A DNA stretch of 64,000 bases from Dacryopinax spathularia (GCA_037974965.1 JBBPFI010000006.1:62001-126000), one strand, 5' to 3'. Counted from the first letter of the stretch, positions 10,851-25,985 are shown. The notes: generated from the sequence alone by a model not told the origin. Numbers and translations: made by a program.

Positions 10851-13212
10851 ATGGCTTCTAAAGGACTCAAGGGTATCGCGCCCGTACCCACGGCGTCTGA
10901 CTTCCTGGACATCGTCCTGAACAAGACTCAGAGGAAGACTCCAACCGTTGGTCCTTGTTCTCCAGCTTGTCGAGACGTTCATCCTTGACCCTCGTTCAGG
11001 TTATCCACAAAAACTTCAAAATCAGCCGGATACGCAATTTCTACATGCGAAAGGTCAAATTCACCCAAGACGCTTTCGATGAGAAGTTGGGCGCCATCTT
11101 GTCTGATTTTCCAATTCTTGACGTGCGCTTACATCGCCTTGCAAGCTCATACAATCGCGCTTACCCAATCTCAGAATCTTCATCCGTTCCTGGCATCACT
11201 CATGAACGTCCTCTATGACAAGAATCATTATAAGCTAGCGCTTGGGCAGCTGAACACAGCTCGTCATCTGATCGATCAGGTAGCGAAGGACTACGTTCGC
11301 CTCCTGAAATTTGGGGATAGCTTGTATCGCTGCAAGCAGCTGAAGAAAGCTGCTCTTGGCCGGTATGTGGTCCCTCTGCCTTTATTCGCGTATCTGATCA
11401 ATTTCTTCCAGTATGGCGACCATCATGCGCCGTCAGAAGGATGCCTTGACGTATCTGGAGCAAGTTCGACAGCATATCGCACGGTTGCCGGCGATTGATC
11501 CCAATACTCGCACCCTTCTCATCTGCGGTTACCCCAACGTTGGAAAGTCCTCCTTCATTAACAAAATCACCCGAGCAGACGTGGACGTACAGCCATACGC
11601 CTTCACTACCAAATCTCTCTTCGTTGGTCATATGGATTACAAGTACTTGCGCTGGCAGGTCATCGATACGCCCGGTATCCTCGACCACCCTCTGGAAGAG
11701 ATGAACACCATCGAGATGCAGAGCATCACCGCCCTGGCTCATCTGAGGAGCGCAGTGCTGTACTTCATGGACCTTAGCGAACAATGTGGATATACCGTGG
11801 AAGCGCAGGTCAAGCTCTTCCACTCTATCAAGCCTCTGTTTGCTGGAAAACCAACACTGCTTGTCGTCAATAAAGTCGACGTGACGAGGCCGGAGGACTT
11901 GTCGGAGGAGAATCGGTTGCACCTGGCTACCATTACGGATGATCCTACCGTCAAGATGGTGCAGCTATCGTGTTACTCGGACGAAGGCGTCACTGCCGTT
12001 AAAGCCGCTGCTTGCGACGCGCTGCTGGCTCACAGGGTAGACAATAAGCTGAAGGGAACTAAGGTCAACTCCATCGCCAACCGGATACATGTTGCCGTCC
12101 CCAAGGCGCGTGATGGTATCACCCGTGAAGCATTCATTCCAGAAGCTGCCAAGAGCAGGGTGCACTTCGACAAGGAGGATCCGATGAGGCGCAGACTGGA
12201 ACGCGACATCGAGGCAGAACAAGGCGGCGCAGGCGTTTACAGTATGAACCTGAAGAGTGCGTTACGATATCAGGTCATATCGGAAGTTTCTGACCATTCC
12301 TCAGAAAACTACTTATTGGCAGACGATTCATGGAAGCTCGACGTTATGCCCGAAATCATGGACGGGAAAAACGTGGCTGACTTCATCGACCCTGACATTG
12401 TCGAGAAGCTGGAAGCCCTCGAGCGGGAAGAGGAGCGTTTGCATGCGGAGGGGTTCTACGATAGTGAGCCTGAAAGCATGGTACGCAGGATCGCAAAGTG
12501 TTCAAAAGCTGGAGACCTGATTGTTTTAGCTCGACTCCGAGGAAGAGCGGGAGGCTCACGAGAGTGCCCATGGGCTGCGGCAAAAGAAACTCTCTCAAGA
12601 TAAGAACAAGATGAAGAACCGCCCAGTGATGCCGCGTACAGCTGGTTTACGAACACTATCGGAAATGAGTCGCAGACTCACTGAAGCTGGCCTTGATCCA
12701 AGTCGTATTCAAGCCCGAGCGGAGGCGATCGCCAAAGCCAGAGGTATGCTGCGCAAGCGCAAGAGGGATTCAGACGAAGATGGTGCTATGGATGTAGATG
12801 AGGAAGACGCGTGGGAAGAAGAGCCCATGGACGTGGACGATGACTCGCCCCGGAAACGAGTCAAGTCGAACGCAGGCAAAGCTGTAACTTCTGAGCATCC
12901 CCGTGCGCCAAAGAGCAGAAGACAACTGGCTGGCATGGCGAATGCTGAGGTTAGTGGTGTGATCGTGTTCCGAGTGGCTTTTGATGACAAGGAACCGTCA
13001 TTCGTAGCAAGCAAGCAAGGCCGTCAGATTGCGAAACCTCAGTCAGAGACAACGCAACATGCACGCCAAAGCCGGCGAATCAGATCGCGCTATCAAGACC
13101 AAAATGGTAGAATTTTGTACATCTCCCCACGGTACTCACTGCTCATCACTCATTATAGCCGAAGCACCTGTTCTCGGGAAAGCGGAAGGCTGGCAAGACG
13201 GATCGGAGGTAG
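10851..13212 (+). CDS. NOG1: Nucleolar GTP-binding protein 1 (60S ribosome biogenesis GTPase)
   Basis: The seven exons are 10851-10946, 11000-11122, 11175-11362, 11412-12480, 12530-12949, 13008-13106 and 13159-13212, giving 682 residues, close to the usual ~650. NOG1 is an Obg/TRAFAC GTPase that joins nucleolar and nuclear pre-60S particles and is needed for 60S maturation. Visible features are the N-terminal [20 protein letters not shown] helical region, G1 [10 protein letters not shown]3 DTPG, G4 NKVD, and a C-terminal basic and acidic tail with AKAGESDR and [12 protein letters not shown], typical of NOG1 nuclear tails. The first intron uses a GTTGGT donor, chosen because it alone restores the conserved KTPT-VIHK join. 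The gene converges on the aminopeptidase P gene, leaving about 230 bases between stops. Confidence 0.96.
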
Positions 13213-13442
13213 AGACTTATACCCTGCATGTGGCGCAGTTTGTACATTTTTTTCCGCACAATCAAACGTTATTCCAAGCTAGCGTGGTGGGGAGGAAGGG
13301 TGGCATGAACCGGTGGCAATCCACCCGATGACTTCTGTATGCATGCAACATCCAACAAGTAAGAGCAAGAAGACAACAGCTGGTATACAGAGGTTCTTGG
13401 GTAATAAAGATAAGAGTGCGTACTGGATGTATCGCGCGATTC

Positions 13443-16400
13443 TCAGTCCCACTCAATTCCGGCCTTAGTGCGATGCGTCTCTTTCTTCAGCCACTTCAAC
13501 GCACGCTTGTCGTCTTCCAGAAGTGGGGCTAAACTAACGCGACATCGAGTGTTGTGGTCCTGCAGGATAGTGTAAGCATTGACAACGGAATGTTCAACAT
13601 ATTCCCTCACCTTCAGCCATGCTCGCTCTTCCTTGCTCAACAGCTCCTCTTTGACAAGCTTGGTTTGGATAGGCACCTGCGTGAATCGTTCGAAGCCTAG
13701 CCAAATATCACCTCCGAACTGCCCTTTCGTCTACACCCTAGCATGAGCCAGAGAGTGAAGGAGGACAGAAGCGGGAGAAAATACCTCGACACGTCGGACA
13801 ACTAGAGCACTCTCCAGGCGGATGCCGAAATGCCCTTCTTGGTCTAGGATGCATTGGAACCAATAAACCCACTGCGGCTCAATGAAGAAGCTTACAGAAG
13901 CCAGGCTCATTGGTTACGACATGTCCCGGACGAAAGGGTTCAGCGATTCCAAAGCCTTGCGGTCCTACCGACAGGTGGGTGACCACGGCAATGACACCAC
14001 AACGAGACACACCTTCATGTACCTGTAGACAGTGTGAGCGGAGTCATGTAAAGCCTGCGTCGAGGTACGCACGTTAAGGTATTGTCCATATCCGTGACCA
14101 GTGCCATGCTAAATTTGTGGTCAGAACATGGGCCGGTCGGGGTAGCTGACGGCTCTATACCCCATAGTTTAGTCTGGATGACCCGTCTCAGCTTCGCTGT
14201 TTAACGATGCAGATCGTGCAGCTCACCCATCCTTCCATAAAGCTTGCCGTGCCAAAGTGTCTAATTGTGCCCCGGTAGTCCCCTCTGGAAATATAGCAGT
14301 ATCAATTGCAATCTACGTTGCATTCAGCAAGACTCCAGTCACAGAGGTTAGGAGCTTACATGGCCCTGGAGGACACGCGTGTACGCCTCCATCTGTTCGT
14401 CCGTAGGCGTACCGAAATGGTAGGTCCGCGTGGTATCACATGTGCCGTCCCTGTAATTTCCCCCAGAGTCGCTGTATGCTGTTAGGATAACCCAAGCATA
14501 CCCGAGAAAAGAGCATACATCAAGTAAGGCGCGTCGGTTCCAATGAATGCGGTGGCATGTCGCTGAGGCACATAATGCGGCAGCGCTATAGGAAGGTAGA
14601 AAGCTCAGAAAAGCAGGCCCTGAGAAGACACATTAATCTCCTACCGGCATTCGGTCCGTACGCAGATATATTCTCGTACGCCAGCCCCATGAAATTCTCA
14701 TTCTGTCGCCGATATTCTGTCAACTTCTCCCCAGCCTCCCATTCGGTGATCTTGTGGCCCTTCCTGACAATTGCCTCTTCCAGCCACGCCAGCCAACGGA
14801 CCTTGGGAATCTCAACACCTCTTCTGAGGAGAATGATGCCTCACTCACCATTGCAGCTCCATCCCGAAGATAAGCCTCACGGAACCCAGCGATCTCTACC
14901 TCATTCTTGATTGCCTTCGCTCGCTCGATTTCTGAATGAGGGAGAACCTCCAGCTTCGTCTGCACCTAGGTGAGCGACGGCCGAAATTAGCACAGCTAGT
15001 TGATAGTCTTACGGAGAAAAGCGTCGCTGTGATTGCATAACCTGTCTTATTCGACAGCAGAACCTTTCCGTTCCTTCCATTCTCCTTCCTCAAGAACGCC
15101 CATATGGCCTCATAAGGCTCAAAGGAAATCCCGTGGATTTTGAGATGTGCCTTCGTTCCATCTGGTAGTTTTGCCAGGTCGACAAAAAGAATTGCTCGCT
15201 CCATATCAACGAACGCGTAGCTGCGAAAGACTGGGTTGAACTCGACATCGGACCCCCGAAGATTGAAGAGCCAAGCAACCTCGTCCAAGGCAGAGACCAA
15301 GTATGCGGTGCAGCCGGGGCGACTTGCGATGAATGCCCGCAGATCGCTGATTTTCTCTCTTGGATTGCGTCCTGCGAAGCCCACGGGGTGGACGACAACT
15401 GGATTCTTGCTTCTCAAGGGGCGGTCTACCCAAATGGTATCTACTAGATTGCGCCGAGGAAACACAAGCTTAGAGCCTTTCTTGGTCAGTTGGGACGACA
15501 CAGCGATGGCAGTGGCTAAACCATATCAATAAGAATGTGGCTCTGTAGGACGGCTGCGTACCCCTGGACAGTAGACGAGGATCAACCCCAACTTGGCTGC
15601 CAGCAGGCAAGTCCTTGCCATTCCATCAGCGCCGCATCTTCACCGAGGTGGCTGAAGGCACACTCACTGCGACGTACTCATCCCATCGTTTCACTCCCGG
15701 CAGTCCAACCTTGTACAACGTCCAATTGCTGTCTAACTGACGGCGAGCTTGTATGTAGTACCGTGAGTCTGTGAATAGAATGGCAGATGACAATGATACG
15801 ATCGCAACACCAGCCGATCCTGAGAATCTAGACTGGCATTAGAGGTAGGACGAGCATTGTTAGATTGATTTCGCCTACCCAGATATATACTGGCGTCTCT
15901 TGTCCGCATCCGCAACGTACTCAGACTGGTGTTCATCTTCAGAAGGAATAATGCTGCAAGATCAGTCAAAAGATGAATCCGATACAAGACTCGCCACTTA
16001 CTAATATCCTATCTTCGCCTCCGCGAATAATGCCCTTAACGCATTTAGGCGCTCCGTACTATCCACGCGAAGTTGAGAGCTGGATGTCGATATGTTGGAC
16101 AGAGTGGAATGGACGCTTGAGAGTGTCTGGGCCGTGGACGTTGTTCGCGCCGTTGAAGCGGAGACATTGGAATATTTCGACGAGGTGGTCAGCTTGGAGG
16201 CGGAACTATTCGATCGGGAGAGAGTGGGGAGCTCGGCAGCAGCAGATGACCTCGAAACGACAGCCGGACGAGTCGCCGGCATGGAGACCTTGCTGGCTAG
16301 ACTAGTGCTGCTCGAAGCTGCCGAGCCTGACAGTCGAATAGAGGTCGCCGAGGGCTGTGGACTTAGGCTGAGACGAGAAGGGTTTGTTTTCTTCAGTGTC

Positions 16401-16606
16401 GACCGCCGTGATAGAGTGGCTTCGGTGTCCCTCTCCGTAGAGCCACTTTGTCTGCTACTCTTGGAAGTGGATCTGTCTAGCTCGACGACGTGGACCTTCT
16501 CGGTTGTCTTTGCGGTTGCATAGGTGGAGACCGTATTGATGGAAGCCCCGTCGTGGCCATCTTCGCCATTTTGACGATAGCGTGTCGGAGTAAAGCAAGA
16601 GAGCAT
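13443..16606 (-). CDS. Xaa-Pro aminopeptidase (aminopeptidase P, M24B) with Ser-rich N-terminal extension
   Basis: This multi-exon metallopeptidase removes an N-terminal residue preceding proline. Exon 1 (16606-16002) begins with a Ser/Thr-rich extension of ~170 residues, then the creatinase-N start [17 protein letters not shown]. Exon 2 (15953-15879) has [19 protein letters not shown], and exon 3 continues ISGFSGSAG. Further exons carry [12 protein letters not shown]. The dinuclear-metal C-domain includes [29 protein letters not shown] and TNEPGF followed by a donor. The C-terminus ends with [20 protein letters not shown]. Introns downstream of 15500 are visible but not all placed to the base. 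Related fungal enzymes are ~620 residues and often cytosolic; the Ser-rich extension is unusual, and the true start could be a later exon. No ATG in this frame lies just upstream of 16606. Confidence 0.88.
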
Positions 16607-17129
16607 GTCCCAGTGTTTCGATGCACTCAAGTGACCGTGCAAAACCAAGTGACGATGGCCAAGATGATATCAAGGGCCACGCTGGTTGCTTGCAGCGTGG
16701 TCCGATCCGATCTTCCCGGTGCAATGGCCGGATTTGTGTCCGGGGCGCGGTTCACTCGCCACCCTTCACTGCTTCAAGGGGCCGCAATGCTTTTCTCCAA
16801 GTAGCAATGCCGTCGTGATTACATTAACAGGGTAGTTAGCGGGTTTCCACATAACTTAACAACCATGGTATATCAACAGAAGCCACCCCGGCAAGTCTCC
16901 TGAGGTCCCCAGACATTCATGAACATCAACGCTCAGCTTCTCGTGACCTTCGTGCGTCTGCTCCGGGTAGCCGCGGAGTCGCAACTTGCTGGCGGTGTTC
17001 GCGGATCTCTACCTGATGGTAGCGTCCCGGTGGCGCCTTGTCCGGGGGTTTACGTCGAGCAAATGCCTTGATGACGGTTGTCGTCACTGCGGTAGACGGA
17101 AATGCAGCGTAATAATCAAGCATGTAGGG
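16607..17129. other. Intergenic DNA between aminopeptidase P and the Scm3-like gene
   Basis: This is upstream DNA of the aminopeptidase P gene and 3' flank of the Scm3-like gene, both on the minus strand. A minus-strand frame around 16650-16700 could encode a short hydrophobic stretch, which might be a missed 5' exon of the peptidase. Nothing firmer is visible. Confidence 0.45.
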
Positions 17130-17957
17130 CTAGCGCAAAAAAGCGTCCAATTCGTCCTCGTCGTCAGAACTGTCCAGCATACGGACCGCGCTCGCTTCGC
17201 CGTGGTCAAACGCGGCGAACTCATCGTCTGATCCGCCTTCGGATGTCCAGCCGTCATCTACGTTTTCTTCCGGTGGTTGATTCCAATCGTCCAAGCAGTC
17301 CCCGAAGAACTCTTCTTCGCTAGACGCACTGTCAAGGTATTGCTGACCGAACCTCTCGCGCATCGCCTGCTCCGCTTCTTCAAACTCTTGAAGATCGCGC
17401 TCGTCTTCCGAATCGAGTTCCGTTGATAGTAGCGGCAGAACGCGATATTGCTCATCCAAGCCCGAATATTCGCCCCATACGCCCAACTCATCATCCGATA
17501 GGTCTTCCGACATCGCAACTTCATCTTCCTCCCATGCGCCCCCAGCCTTGTCGTCCGCCCCGCTGCGCGAGCTGGTTCGCCCTGAACTTCCACTCTCACT
17601 CTCCTCTGTCTCCACCTGATCCCCGAGGTAAGTCCCTTCCAGCATATCTCCAATCTCGTACGTCTGTTTCATTCGGCGAATGTAGCCGCGGTCGCGAACA
17701 ACTTCGCCGGTAAAGAGATCCACTTCGTCGTCTACGTCCAGCGGTACGGAGTACTTGTCAACGAGAGACCACCAGCAATCCTGCATCCTGAGCATAGAAT
17801 CCATACGATGGAGAGCTAAGTCGGTATTTGTCGTGGCAGGTATCGAAACTTCGTAGCCATTGGCGAGCCGGCGGCGCTTCCGTGGGGTATCGGTGACTAT
17901 CGTTCTTCCATGGAAGTCGGTGACGCGGAATGGCGCTGGAAAGAACGGTCGCTTCAT
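17130..17957 (-). CDS. Scm3/HJURP-like protein (putative CENP-A chaperone)
   Basis: The single-exon frame encodes 275 residues. Residues ~55-95 read DCWWSLVDKYS, then DDEVDLFTGEVVRDRGYIRR. This matches the Scm3 pattern of an aromatic residue plus KY, an acidic patch, D-L-x-T-G-E-[IV]-[VI]-x-D-x-G and a basic residue. Scm3/HJURP proteins load the centromeric histone H3 variant CENP-A. An N-terminal PRKRRR cluster could be a nuclear signal. The C-terminal half is very acidic (DSEDERD, SSEEEFFGD, DSSDDEDELD), as histone chaperones often are. The start is the ATG at 17957; the frame continues upstream but without another ATG. It is divergent from the DUF1746 gene. The assignment rests on one short motif and composition, so it is moderate. 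Confidence 0.6.
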   Translation of the reverse strand: MKRPFFPAPFRVTDFHGRTIVTDTPRKRRRLANGYEVSIPATTNTDLALHRMDSMLRMQDCWWSLVDKYSVPLDVDDEVDLFTGEVVRDRGYIRRMKQTYEIGDMLEGTYLGDQVETEESESGSSGRTSSRSGADDKAGGAWEEDEVAMSEDLSDDELGVWGEYSGLDEQYRVLPLLSTELDSEDERDLQEFEEAEQAMRERFGQQYLDSASSEEEFFGDCLDDWNQPPEENVDDGWTSEGGSDDEFAAFDHGEASAVRMLDSSDDEDELDAFLR

Positions 17958-18625
17958 GTTCGTTGGGAGTAACGATGGGGGAGATATCAAGCAAGTATGC
18001 AACGTGGCGGAAGTCTGCTTTCAGTCACGATAATGACACGCGGTGAGCATGGATGCCGCGAGACAGCGACATGGGCATGATGGCAGGTCTCATCTAAGTC
18101 GCGCTTGGGAGCGACGCGCGCGATCGGCATGGGGATACGGTCACGTGATGATGACCACTCTTAGTGAGCCCGTTGGTTCCCTCTCGTTTCTTCCTCCTCG
18201 TTCCCGCTCGCCTCCTGTCTGTCCTCAATCCATCTTGCTTCGCCCGTAGTCATTCGTCTGACTTTTCCATCTTCAGCGCTTTCTCTTCATCTCCGCTTGC
18301 TCCTTCCATCGAGCCCAGTTGCGGTTACATCTTGCCAACTCGCTAATCTGGCCCTCGTCTTTCCAGGAAGAGTACCGCCTCCCCTCAACGTGACACTCAG
18401 TCCGCTGGGATTTACAGGATCGGGACCGTGAACACTGCTGTCCTCTGGACAGCATGAAATGCACGCACACAGATTGGTATGGGCCTCACACTGCATCAAG
18501 ATGGACTGAGCTAATTGTGCCTCTAGCATGTCATTCAGTCGGTTGGTCGCCGATGTCTCAGAGACTGTGCCTTTGCTTGACGTCGGCTAGATTGAGGCTG
18601 TGATACAGACTCTGTTTCTATATCA
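17958..18625. other. Divergent promoter region, Scm3-like gene and DUF1746 gene
   Basis: About 670 bases lie between the two divergent starts. A pyrimidine-rich plus-strand block (about 18175-18310, many TCTT/CTTC) would suit the promoter or 5' UTR of the DUF1746 gene. No protein motif is visible, although an upstream exon of the DUF1746 gene could be hidden here. Confidence 0.45.
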
Positions 18626-19275
18626 ATGTGCGTACGCTACGATGGCATGATTGTTCAGCAGCTTACGAGTCTGGTAGACCTCTCCGATACATCGCTGGTT
18701 CTGTTTCTCAGCCGCTCTCTCTCACATCTACACTGCGTCAACCTGAGAGAATGGCATCCAGCCCGTAGCATTCGATTCTTTGTAGTTGTCTTGCTCTTCA
18801 ACTTTTGTCATGCCGTATCGAGGCATGTTCTGGGCTCGCCAGGCAAGACCTTCGTGCTGGACTTCGTTGGTCATGGTACGCCTCTCTGGTCTCGCTCTGA
18901 TGCAATCTTTCTTACATGCTTGCAGCCCTTCGCCCCTTGCGCTTTCACTTCGTGGCTCTTGATGCGTTGATCCTTATCCTCCAACTTCTAACCGTCTACG
19001 TCGCATGGGAAACCGGGCATCGAGATATGCGGGAATCGGATCCCCTCGCTCCGGCTGAAGAGGAGGACCGGAGCGTGGAGCTTGGTCCGTCCACCGCCCT
19101 CTCTCGGCGTGATCCCCACTCATCAGCTTTCGTAGCTCCGGCCGCTGCTATCCTAAGCACCAAGCATCCGATCGTGGAGCCCATCTTCATACTGCGCTAT
19201 GAGTACTGTTGGCGGCGGTTATGGCAGGACCATGGAGCAGGCCTAGTGCGATCTTCGGACGATTCTATTGTGTAA
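18626..19275 (+). CDS. DUF1746 membrane protein (Dsc E3 ligase subunit-like)
   Basis: Two exons, 18626-18875 and 18926-19275, give 199 residues; an earlier 5' exon is possible. The protein has three hydrophobic stretches: SLVDLSDTSLVLFLSRSL, RFFVVVLLFNFCHAV and ALDALILILQLLTVYVAW. Between the last two is GKTFVLDFVGH, the most conserved element of DUF1746. Family members include a subunit of the Golgi/endosomal Dsc ubiquitin ligase complex of fission yeast and aspergilli, which acts in sterol-regulated processing and membrane-protein quality control. The splice join in the conserved GHALRPLRFHFVALD is phase-consistent. After ~residue 125 the chain is polar and poorly conserved. Family assignment is good; the exact complex role is inferred. 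Confidence 0.7.
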
Positions 19276-19432
19276 CTTCGCTCTCATAGTGAACATACTT
19301 TGTGCTTAATATACATGGGATTTATCACGTGACACTGAGAATGCCTCCGTTCCAACGAGACCCTTGAGCGTCGGGCACGGACTCTTACTGCGCGTCGCCC
19401 ACCGACAGCGTCCTCCAATCCAACGCTACAAG

Positions 19433-19617
19433 GGTCGCAAAAATTCTGACAAGCGTTCCTCATCCTATGGACCATGTACCAAGCATAAACTCACGCTCCT
19501 GGCCACATTCCTGCCCGGAGTCCCTTTTTCCCTCTCACGTTCACTCTGTGGTGACCGCAAAAATCATCGTAAGCGTTACTCATCCTACAGACCACACATG
19601 AAGCCTAGGAGCTCAAC
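19433..19617 (+). repeat. Degenerate direct repeat, two copies 120 bp apart
   Basis: A ~60-bp element near 19433-19495 (CGCAAAAATTC, AAGCGTTCCTCATCCTA, GGACCA) recurs with substitutions near 19553-19617 (CGCAAAAATCA, AAGCGTTACTCATCCTA, AGACCA). The matching cores start exactly 120 bp apart. With only two copies it may be an old tandem duplication. Confidence 0.55.
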
Positions 19618-20510
19618 TCCGATCATTGTTCTGGCGGAATTATTGCCGACGTACTCAGCGCCGCTCGACCATTGTCGCACACTTGTTTGCGGACCATCGA
19701 ACCGTGGTTCGCTTAGGTATGTTTACCCAGCGCAAGTTGAGTGCTCAAAGTATTGTTACTCTGCCGAATCCGATAGGGTAGGTACCATATGGACAGGGAT
19801 CTTGCCTTCCATGCTTTTATCGCACGCTCCCGGCGGCAATCTGAACTAGGCCAGGCGCGCGAACGTGTCTCGCAAACCGGACATAACCAATTGTTGTGGT
19901 TGCGCTGTCTAAAACTCTTCGGCGCGGGCTTCCCTCGAGTGGCAGTTGTTCCTGTATTTTGCAGAACTCAACGAGCTGTGTGCTGCACTGGATGCCACAG
20001 CATAGCCGTACAACCTAGCGCGCCGTCGCTCCCACGCCCGCCGTCTTGTTTGGCATGTTGGAACAAGCAGTAGAAAGAATAATTGTCTGCAACCCAAGGG
20101 CGCAACGTAGTAAGCAACCTCAATAAATTGCCGCAAAAGCGCATATAGAACCCAGATATGCAACAAGGATATGACGGAAAAGCACTGAGTATGGTCAACC
20201 TCCAAGGAGGTCGTTGAGTAATGACAATGATGCCACTAAGAGCTCCCAAAAACATTGGGCAAGGTCCATGTGACTGTCAGACAGTTGAGGAACATAAGTC
20301 TTCATTTATAGTCTATACACCATGTGTCTATTGTAATGCCAACTTTTTCCTAATTTGGAAATGCAGTTTCCTATTTGGTTGACAACACTACAAAAAGCAG
20401 CATTGTATGTGGTAGCCTCAATATTCTGCTTTTCAGATCTTATATGCGCAGAAGGTAATTTAAGGTTGGAGGAAACAGACTATTTTTTGAGTGGAACTCC
20501 ACTTGCATTT

Positions 20511-20666
20511 TTGGGAAATGAACTTTCCTATTTGGGAAATGAACTTTCCTATTTGGGAAATGAACTTTCCTATTTGGGAAATGACTTTTCCTATTTGGGA
20601 AATAAACTTTCCTATTTGGGAAATGAACTTTCCTATTTGGGACAAGAACTTTCCTATTTGGGAAAC
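20511..20666 (+). repeat. 21-bp tandem array of palindromic units, seven copies
   Basis: Seven successive 21-bp units with consensus TTGGGAAATGAACTTTCCTA plus T run from 20511 to 20657, followed by a partial eighth. Copies 4, 5 and 7 differ at one to four positions. Each unit contains GGAAA and TTTCC in inverted orientation, so it can form a small hairpin, and adjacent units can pair with each other. A diverged outlying unit (TTTCCTAATTTGGAAA) occurs near 20347. Because 21 is a multiple of three, all frames through the array are open or closed together, which creates artefactual ORFs. There are no spacers, so it is not a CRISPR array. Confidence 0.9.
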
Positions 20667-21252
20667 ATTTTTGATCATTCAGAACCTGGTCTTTCTATCC
20701 GTTCAGACCAGCTTGACACCCCTGGACAGTAGAAACGAAGCCTTGTAGCTCTTGTTGCTGGACATGATGATGAACTCCCATCCTATGAGGGCGAAATCTG
20801 CTTGGAGACCGGGAGCATCATCGCGGAATGGACCTTACAGTACCAGTGCACGGATGGAAGAGGATCTGTGAACGTCGAATGTTGCGGTTGATAGCTGTGA
20901 GGCTATCCGCTCTCCATACAGATGCGCACGTTCGTAGAATTACTTCACTTTGTACGGATACAAGAATCACAGGAGACGTGGGAGGTCGGCACCCTCATGT
21001 TTCATCCCAAGGGTGCTAGCAGGGCGCCGACAAACAGGACAGCAACCGATAGTCTGGCACCGTCGGGTCGTATAAGGGTGTGTTGCCCCAGATCGTATAC
21101 AGGCAGGATTATCGTCCCTACAGACGAGCATGACTGTTGGTTCACGTGTGGGTTATGTCCCTGAGAGTCATGTTAGCAACGCTCTTCTCATGGAGAAGCA
21201 GCCCACCGAGAAAGCCCTTCGAAGCACTTATGGGTCGCCAGAGTGCGTGGAT

Positions 21253-21942
21253 TCAGGGATCATCTACTATCACGACGGTGCCCTCTTCGAGGGACGCAGG
21301 ATTCTGTTCTAGAGCCTCTGGCATATCATCCATTGATTGCTGCCGGTGATTACCGTCGCCTTCCTGATGCAGTCCAGGTGTCTGAAGATGGTGAAGACCC
21401 GCGTCGAGAAGTCTGCGCTTCTTGGCTTCTGGACCCTGGACGGCAAAGTCACTGGTCGGTTGCTCCTCAGACTCATCCGATTTCGCTCGTTTCGCACGCT
21501 CTTTGCGTTTCTGCCGCTTCGCGCGATTCTTTGCAGTCTTGGCGTCGGCTTCGGCTTGCTGCTGCAAGCGCTTCTTCTCAAATTCTCTCATGGCCACCTC
21601 CTGCGCGTTGTCAGTCACATTCACAAATCACTTAGCGGCGGCCCATCTACTGACCTTCTTACTCTGTTCTTCCATAATTTTGATTCTCTCATACTCTCGT
21701 CGTCGACTTTGCTTGTAAACATGGAACTCCCCGCTTCCGGCTCCGGCACTTGAACCTTGAACGTTCTTCATCATTTCGCGGGGTGGGCGGATAGATTTCT
21801 CCCCTGGGCCCTGAGGGATGATCACAGGCTTTGATGGATCTTTAAGCAGCTTCTCAAGCTGCGCCCTCTGTTCTTCATAAGGTGTTGGAACATGTCGATG
21901 TGCAGCCACAGCAGAGACGTCTTTAGCAGAGTCTACAGGCAT
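21253..21942 (-). CDS. PRKRIP1-like protein (DUF1168)
   Basis: Two exons, 21942-21655 and 21600-21253, give 211 residues. Metazoan PRKRIP1 binds double-stranded RNA and the kinase PKR and is found in the catalytic-step spliceosome. The core here is GSSAGAGSGEFHVYKQSRRR, which matches the family signature (GSSAGAGSGEFHVYR), followed by a helix rich in Lys/Arg/Gln/Ala (REFEKKRLQQQAEADAKTAK, then RAKRQKRKERAKRAK). This is typical of the long helix that contacts spliceosomal RNA. The phase-0 intron falls between EEQSKK and EVAMREFEKK. The start is the first ATG, since upstream codons in frame are not ATG. Only 181 bases separate its start from that of alanyl-tRNA synthetase. Confidence 0.85.
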
Positions 21943-22123
21943 AGGGGGATTCGGAGAGGGAAAGACGTCGGAGCAGGTCGACACACGGCGGGAAGGAGGG
22001 GTGGGACACGACCCTGACTCTCGCCAAATTCACGTTCGGCGGCTGTGCTAAAGATCCGGAGACGCGGTCGAGTCAACGAGTCAACGGCGCGTGCCCATCC
22101 CCGTCGGTGGCTACGGCTGTTAT

Positions 22124-25772
<3,649 letters not shown>

Positions 25773-25985
25773 GTTGTGTGTGCAGAGCATAGTAGCATCT
25801 CCATCCGGGCATCATTTCTACACTTGGGATAGCTGGCTTGAGGCACACAGTAATTCCACATATTTTCACCTTGCAGCCCACAGCGCAGTTTATGTATCTC
25901 ATGTAGTGCATTGCATACCGAAAGACAGCAGTGAACAGGGCTTCGAACATAGCCGCAAATCGCCGGCACCTCAACCCGAACTGAT

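Larger units (their letters stand above)
19276..21252. other. About 2 kb of non-coding DNA with degenerate repeats
   Basis: No gene family is recognisable here. Two features stand out: an imperfect direct repeat pair spaced exactly 120 bp (from 19436 and 19556) and an AT-rich block at about 20280-20700 that contains a 21-bp tandem array. The plus-strand frames 19364-19849 and 20355-20732 are open but look like products of the repeats. The region is the 3' side of both the DUF1746 gene and the PRKRIP1-like gene, so a long non-genic stretch is plausible. Confidence 0.55.

Noticed and set aside
19364-19849. 161-residue open frame on the plus strand
   Set aside because: It coincides with the degenerate 120-bp direct repeat and matches no family; no splice continuation was found.
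20511-20666. CRISPR-like array
   Set aside because: The units abut directly with no unique spacers, and the host is eukaryotic.
15560-20733. 16-bp match ACCCCTGGACAGTAGA at 15560-15575 and 20718-20733
   Set aside because: One exact 16-mer pair is expected about by chance in a 64 kb self-comparison; the first copy is at an aminopeptidase P splice acceptor and coding sequence.
20355-20748. Open frames encoding GNELSYL or MNFPIWE repeats
   Set aside because: They arise because the 21-bp array keeps every frame periodic. The flanks have no conserved content, and a similar repeat frame is open on the minus strand.
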